This document shows positions 60,986-64,000 of a stretch of DNA of 64,000 nucleotides, one piece after another. Numbering within the stretch: position 1 is the first letter of the stretch; every line of letters begins with the position of its first letter. The stretch is taken from assembly GCA_029101005.1 (NCBI GenBank), contig JAQXQE010000010.1, forward strand, positions 62,001-126,000, given 5' to 3'. Made by a program: the position numbers and the translations under genes. The notes under the pieces are model-generated. The model saw only the letters and a list, made by a program, of their open reading frames with translations. It made no database searches and was not told the DNA's origin. This DNA comes from Bacillota bacterium (lineage in GTDB: Bacteria; Bacillota; Clostridia; Peptostreptococcales; Anaerovoracaceae).

Positions 60986-62428
60986 TTATGCGTTGCGTCT
61001 CCTTCTCAGCGGCAGGAGCAGTACGAGTATTGGATATATCTCGAGTCGGCCGATGAGCATCAGGACTGAGAGCATGAACTTGCTCAGTGATGAATACTCA
61101 GCGAAGCTAGCGGCTGGACCTACAGCACCGAAGCCCGGGCCGATGTTGTTCATACAGGCAATGACTGCAGTGAAGTTAGTCTCGAAGTCGAATGGTTCGA
61201 AGCTTATCAGGAAGAACGCGCCAACAATGATCGTGAGATACAGAAGTACGTAGTTAACGATTCTGAACGCAGCCTCTTCAGTAATGTTCTTGCCGTTAAT
61301 CTGAACGGTGAGAACACCGCGTGGACGAAGCGTTGCTTTCATGTGGTTCTTCACCGTCTGAGCGAGTATGACGATACGAGACACCTTGAGTCCGCCGGCA
61401 GTCGAGCCCATACAGCCTCCGATGAACATCAGGATGAAGAGTATCGACTTGGACAAATTTGGCCACAGATTAAAGTCGACTGTGGAGTATCCTGTAGTAG
61501 TCATAATCGACGAAACCTGGAAAGCTGAGTGGCGCAGTGCATCAGGAAGATTGCCGTAGAGCGGGAAGATCGAGATGCAGATTATGAGAGTAGCGCCAGC
61601 TGCTATGTATATGTACCACTTGAGCTCATTCGATTTGAGGAGCTTGCGACCCTGTCCGAAGATGAGCAGGTAGTAATAGTTGAAGTTGACTCCGAAGAGG
61701 AACATGAATATCGCGATGACCCACTGCATATATGGGGTGTATGAGCCGATGCTGTCAGCCTTGATTCCGAATCCTCCAGTTCCAGCCGTTCCGAGCGAGT
61801 GGACGATGCTGTCATAGAGCGGCATGCCACCAGCAACCAGAAAGATAATCTCTGCGAAAGTCATAGCCATATAGATGACATAGAGAACACCAGCTGTGTT
61901 CTTGGTGCGGGGAACGAGCTTGTCCAGACTGTGGCCAGGCATCTCTGCTCGGAGAATGTTGGAAGATCTTCCAGGCGTTCTGATTGAGATAGCCATGATG
62001 AAGACAAGGACTCCCATACCGCCGACCCAATGGGTGAGGCTTCGCCAGAAAAGCATACTTTTGCTGAGTGCCTCAACGTCTGTGAGTATCGAAGCACCAG
62101 TTGTAGTGAAACCGCTTACAGTCTCGAAGAATGCATCAACGTAATTTGGGATCTCCTCGCTGAATACGAATGGCAGAGCGCCGATGGCTGAGATGGATAT
62201 CCATGCCATTGCAACGATTACGAAGCCCTCGCGGAGGAGAATCTCAGGGCGCTTGTCCTTGAACATATACTGGATGATAGCTCCGAGTACAGTCGCGGTG
62301 AGAGAGCACAGTACGAATGGCTGGCAATCTTCACCGTAGATGAGCGCCACAAGAAGGGGCAAGAGCAGGAGGATTCCCTCGAACTGGATGACCTTGCCCG
62401 TAATATTAAGAATTGTATTGTATGACAT
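60986..62428 (-). CDS. trkH: TrkH/KtrB-family potassium transporter
   Basis: 480 aa with four P-loop repeats: SGFTTTGASI, GTAGTGGFG, TTTGYSTVDF and NNIGPGFG-type filter loops carry the glycine filter. It takes up K with a TrkA-type regulator, the gene 2 bases upstream. Whether it is Trk- or Ktr-like is open; the length favours Trk. Confidence 0.93.
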   Translation of the reverse strand: MSYNTILNITGKVIQFEGILLLLPLLVALIYGEDCQPFVLCSLTATVLGAIIQYMFKDKRPEILLREGFVIVAMAWISISAIGALPFVFSEEIPNYVDAFFETVSGFTTTGASILTDVEALSKSMLFWRSLTHWVGGMGVLVFIMAISIRTPGRSSNILRAEMPGHSLDKLVPRTKNTAGVLYVIYMAMTFAEIIFLVAGGMPLYDSIVHSLGTAGTGGFGIKADSIGSYTPYMQWVIAIFMFLFGVNFNYYYLLIFGQGRKLLKSNELKWYIYIAAGATLIICISIFPLYGNLPDALRHSAFQVSSIMTTTGYSTVDFNLWPNLSKSILFILMFIGGCMGSTAGGLKVSRIVILAQTVKNHMKATLRPRGVLTVQINGKNITEEAAFRIVNYVLLYLTIIVGAFFLISFEPFDFETNFTAVIACMNNIGPGFGAVGPAASFAEYSSLSKFMLSVLMLIGRLEIYPILVLLLPLRRRRNA

Positions 62429-62430
62429 AG

Positions 62431-63291
62431 TTACTTCGCCTCCAGTCTGCTGATGCAGTCTGCAACGTGCTTAGCTGCAATCTCCTTTGGCGCAATTATG
62501 CAGTCCAGGCCGAGATTGCTTACGAGCTTGTTGTAGGCATTGTTTCTTACTTTGGTGATTACCTTAGGCACCTTGCGGCTTGCGGCATACACAGATACGA
62601 GCAGATTCTGCTCATCGAAATCTGTAAGAGCAACGAAAGCATCTACACTGTCGATACCCTCCTCGAAGAGGATAGTTTTCTCGGTACCGTCGGCACAAGT
62701 GATGAGAACCTGATCAGGCACGAGCTCGCTCGTTCTGTAGCAGCGTTCGGCATCTTTCTCAATAATCTTGACCTCGAAGCCCGCACGAACCAGCAGTCTA
62801 CAGAGGTGAACACTTGCCTTGCTCGCACCGAGAATCATCACAGATGGAGTATTGATGAGACCAATCAGTGAATCGGACTTGAAATCGAGCGTTGACACAA
62901 TCTCTTCCGCAGTCGTAAGGTCTGGATTATACACGTGATCCACATCGAAAAGCTTCTCAAGCTGGAGAAGTGACTCCGCGTAGTAGTCAGGTTTTCTAAC
63001 CTGTGCGATAGTGTATTTCGCACCGAGCTGACCTGCCACGCGGCAGATGAATAGATTGAGATCGTTCGACTCGGTGCATGCTACAACAACATCGGCTTTT
63101 GCTATATTCAGTTCCTCTATTACATGGAAATTCGACGCATCTGCGCAGATTGCCATAATATCCTTAGTTTCGTTGAGCTGGTCAATGACTTCGGGATTGT
63201 TATCTATTGCAATAATCTCGTGTTTAGTAGCTGTCAGATGATCCAGAATACAGGTTCCGATTCTGCCACAGCCGAAGATGTAAATTCTCAT
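62431..63291 (-). CDS. trkA: TrkA-like NAD-binding potassium regulator
   Basis: 286 aa. First Rossmann domain MRIYIFGCGRIGTCILDHLTATKHEIIAIDNN, second RCK module near 145 on (SVMILGASKASVHLCRLL). Two RCK-N units with one partial C domain give about half of long TrkA. Binds NAD(H) or nucleotides and gates TrkH. AAAGGAG precedes ATG 63291; an upstream in-frame start lacks a site. Confidence 0.92.
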   Translation of the reverse strand: MRIYIFGCGRIGTCILDHLTATKHEIIAIDNNPEVIDQLNETKDIMAICADASNFHVIEELNIAKADVVVACTESNDLNLFICRVAGQLGAKYTIAQVRKPDYYAESLLQLEKLFDVDHVYNPDLTTAEEIVSTLDFKSDSLIGLINTPSVMILGASKASVHLCRLLVRAGFEVKIIEKDAERCYRTSELVPDQVLITCADGTEKTILFEEGIDSVDAFVALTDFDEQNLLVSVYAASRKVPKVITKVRNNAYNKLVSNLGLDCIIAPKEIAAKHVADCISRLEAK

Positions 63292-63421
63292 AGTAGTACT
63301 CCTTTTGTAACAGAGGTAATATAGCACTAAGGATATTAATTGTGCATTAAGATGGAAGCTATGGTGTTAATACTGTATTAAAACTGATAGAATATAGGGT
63401 GCTAATTAAAGAGGGTTCGTC

Positions 63422-64000
63422 ATGAGAAGAAGAGAGATAGTACTTATAGGAATAATAAAGATACTGTTCCTGCTCGGAGTATGTACTGCGATAGGACTCG
63501 CATTCATACTCGAGAATATTGCGGTATCTAATGTAATCGTAATCTATATACTCGGAGTAATTGCCGTTGCAATGTGGACTGAGGGAAGGAAATTCTCTCT
63601 GGTCTACAGTATTCTTGCAGTGGTAATGTTCAACTTCTTCTTCGTTGAGCCAAGATACTCACTGCTCTTCGAGCCAAGCTACATCACTACATTCATCGTA
63701 ATATTCCTCGTAGCACTTCTGATATCGACAATCACAACAAGGCTCAAGGAAAAGACATATCAGAATAGACTGATTGAAGAGAAGGCGAGACATGAAGCTA
63801 TGAGAGCCAACTTCCTCAGGTCTATCTCACACGATCTTCGCACGCCGCTAACAGGAATATCTGGAAATGCGGGACTTCTCATCGACAAGAGCAATAAGCT
63901 GAGTGAGGAGAAGAAGCAGGACATCTACAAGGCGATCCAGGACGATTCAAACTGGCTGATTAGCCTGGTTGAGAATATCCTTGCCATCACAAGAGTGGGA
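63422..64000 (+). CDS. KdpD-like sensor histidine kinase, 5' part
   Basis: The frame starts at ATG 63422, with AGAGGG upstream, and runs off the end (193 codons). A DUF4118 four-helix domain (ILFLLGVCTAIGLAFIL; VIYILGVIAVAMW; LVYSILAVVMFNFFFVEP; FIVIFLVALLISTIT) is followed by HisKA with the phosphorylated His in LRSISHDLRTPLTGI. The usual cytoplasmic KdpD/Usp domain is absent at the N-terminus. Divergent from trkA, consistent with potassium or turgor sensing. Confidence 0.88.
   Translation, partial: MRRREIVLIGIIKILFLLGVCTAIGLAFILENIAVSNVIVIYILGVIAVAMWTEGRKFSLVYSILAVVMFNFFFVEPRYSLLFEPSYITTFIVIFLVALLISTITTRLKEKTYQNRLIEEKARHEAMRANFLRSISHDLRTPLTGISGNAGLLIDKSNKLSEEKKQDIYKAIQDDSNWLISLVENILAITRVG

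Noticed and set aside
1..64000. CRISPR array, prophage or insertion sequence
   Set aside because: No regularly spaced direct repeats, transposase, integrase or phage genes could be seen.

Overview
The window reads as chromosome of an anaerobic low-to-mid GC Firmicute (class Clostridia). The signs are a CWB2 cell-wall repeat protein, strong AGGAGG ribosome sites, a butyryl-CoA:acetate-type CoA-transferase, rubrerythrin, HydF and Hyp hydrogenase maturases, a G3E GTPase pair, ECF transport, and a Gram-positive type LexA box. I see no rRNA, phage, insertion sequence or CRISPR array. The species cannot be named from the sequence alone.

Layout. 1-7090: the end of a CWB2 protein, a TagO/WecA-type glycosyl-phosphate transferase, a formate/nitrite-type channel, an acyl-CoA ligase divergent from a TetR regulator, an XRE regulator, and the rpsF-ssb-rpsR operon with its own promoter and an S6:S18-like leader. 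7100-19832: the most striking region, one operon of eleven tightly packed genes behind a riboswitch-like attenuator: TM1266-type regulator, NifH-like, a fused NifD-NifK-like protein of 842 aa, a second NifH-like, separate NifD-like and NifK-like proteins, HypF, HypC, HypD, HypE and HydF, closed by an intrinsic terminator. It joins nitrogenase-like electron-transfer machinery, the Fe(CN)2CO synthesis half of [NiFe]-hydrogenase maturation (without HypA/HypB here) and the scaffold of [FeFe]-hydrogenase maturation. I know of no characterised pathway with this composition.

19860-29020: a mix of single genes (tyrosine phosphatase, small EamA protein with an in-frame stop, GNAT, ECF S component with a PLP aminotransferase, M20 amidohydrolase, erythromycin-esterase-like protein, rhodanese, tRNA-Arg) and several decayed genes, including a 23-codon deletion remnant of a short-chain dehydrogenase that keeps its RBS and terminator. 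29090-39130: CoA-transferase, PAP2 phosphatase, AIM24-like protein, lipoprotein, uracil-DNA glycosylase, ThrH, acetyltransferases, DUF1858 protein, B3/B4 protein, MFS transporter. 39200-41270: two G3E-type GTPases, the first with a long His-rich segment, the second fused to a YcgQ-like C-terminal domain. 41350-43086: SOS-type Y-family polymerase with a YolD-like partner behind a LexA box. 43100-44164: rplM-rpsI with a structured leader.

44360-51850: an Rrf2 regulator, rubrerythrin, Ca/Na exchanger-type transporter, DMT and MATE transporters, aldo/keto reductase with two Fe-S motifs, tRNA-Arg, phosphoglycerate-mutase-like phosphatase. 51920-54740: the metNIQ methionine ABC operon, preceded by a methionine-rich leader peptide and an intrinsic terminator, which is the layout of peptide-mediated attenuation. 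54980-64000: CorC/HlyC protein, secA, prfB with its programmed frameshift, a HAD phosphatase, TrkH and TrkA potassium uptake, and the start of a KdpD-like sensor kinase running off the end.

All functional calls are from reading motifs and gene order; no database search or folding program was run.
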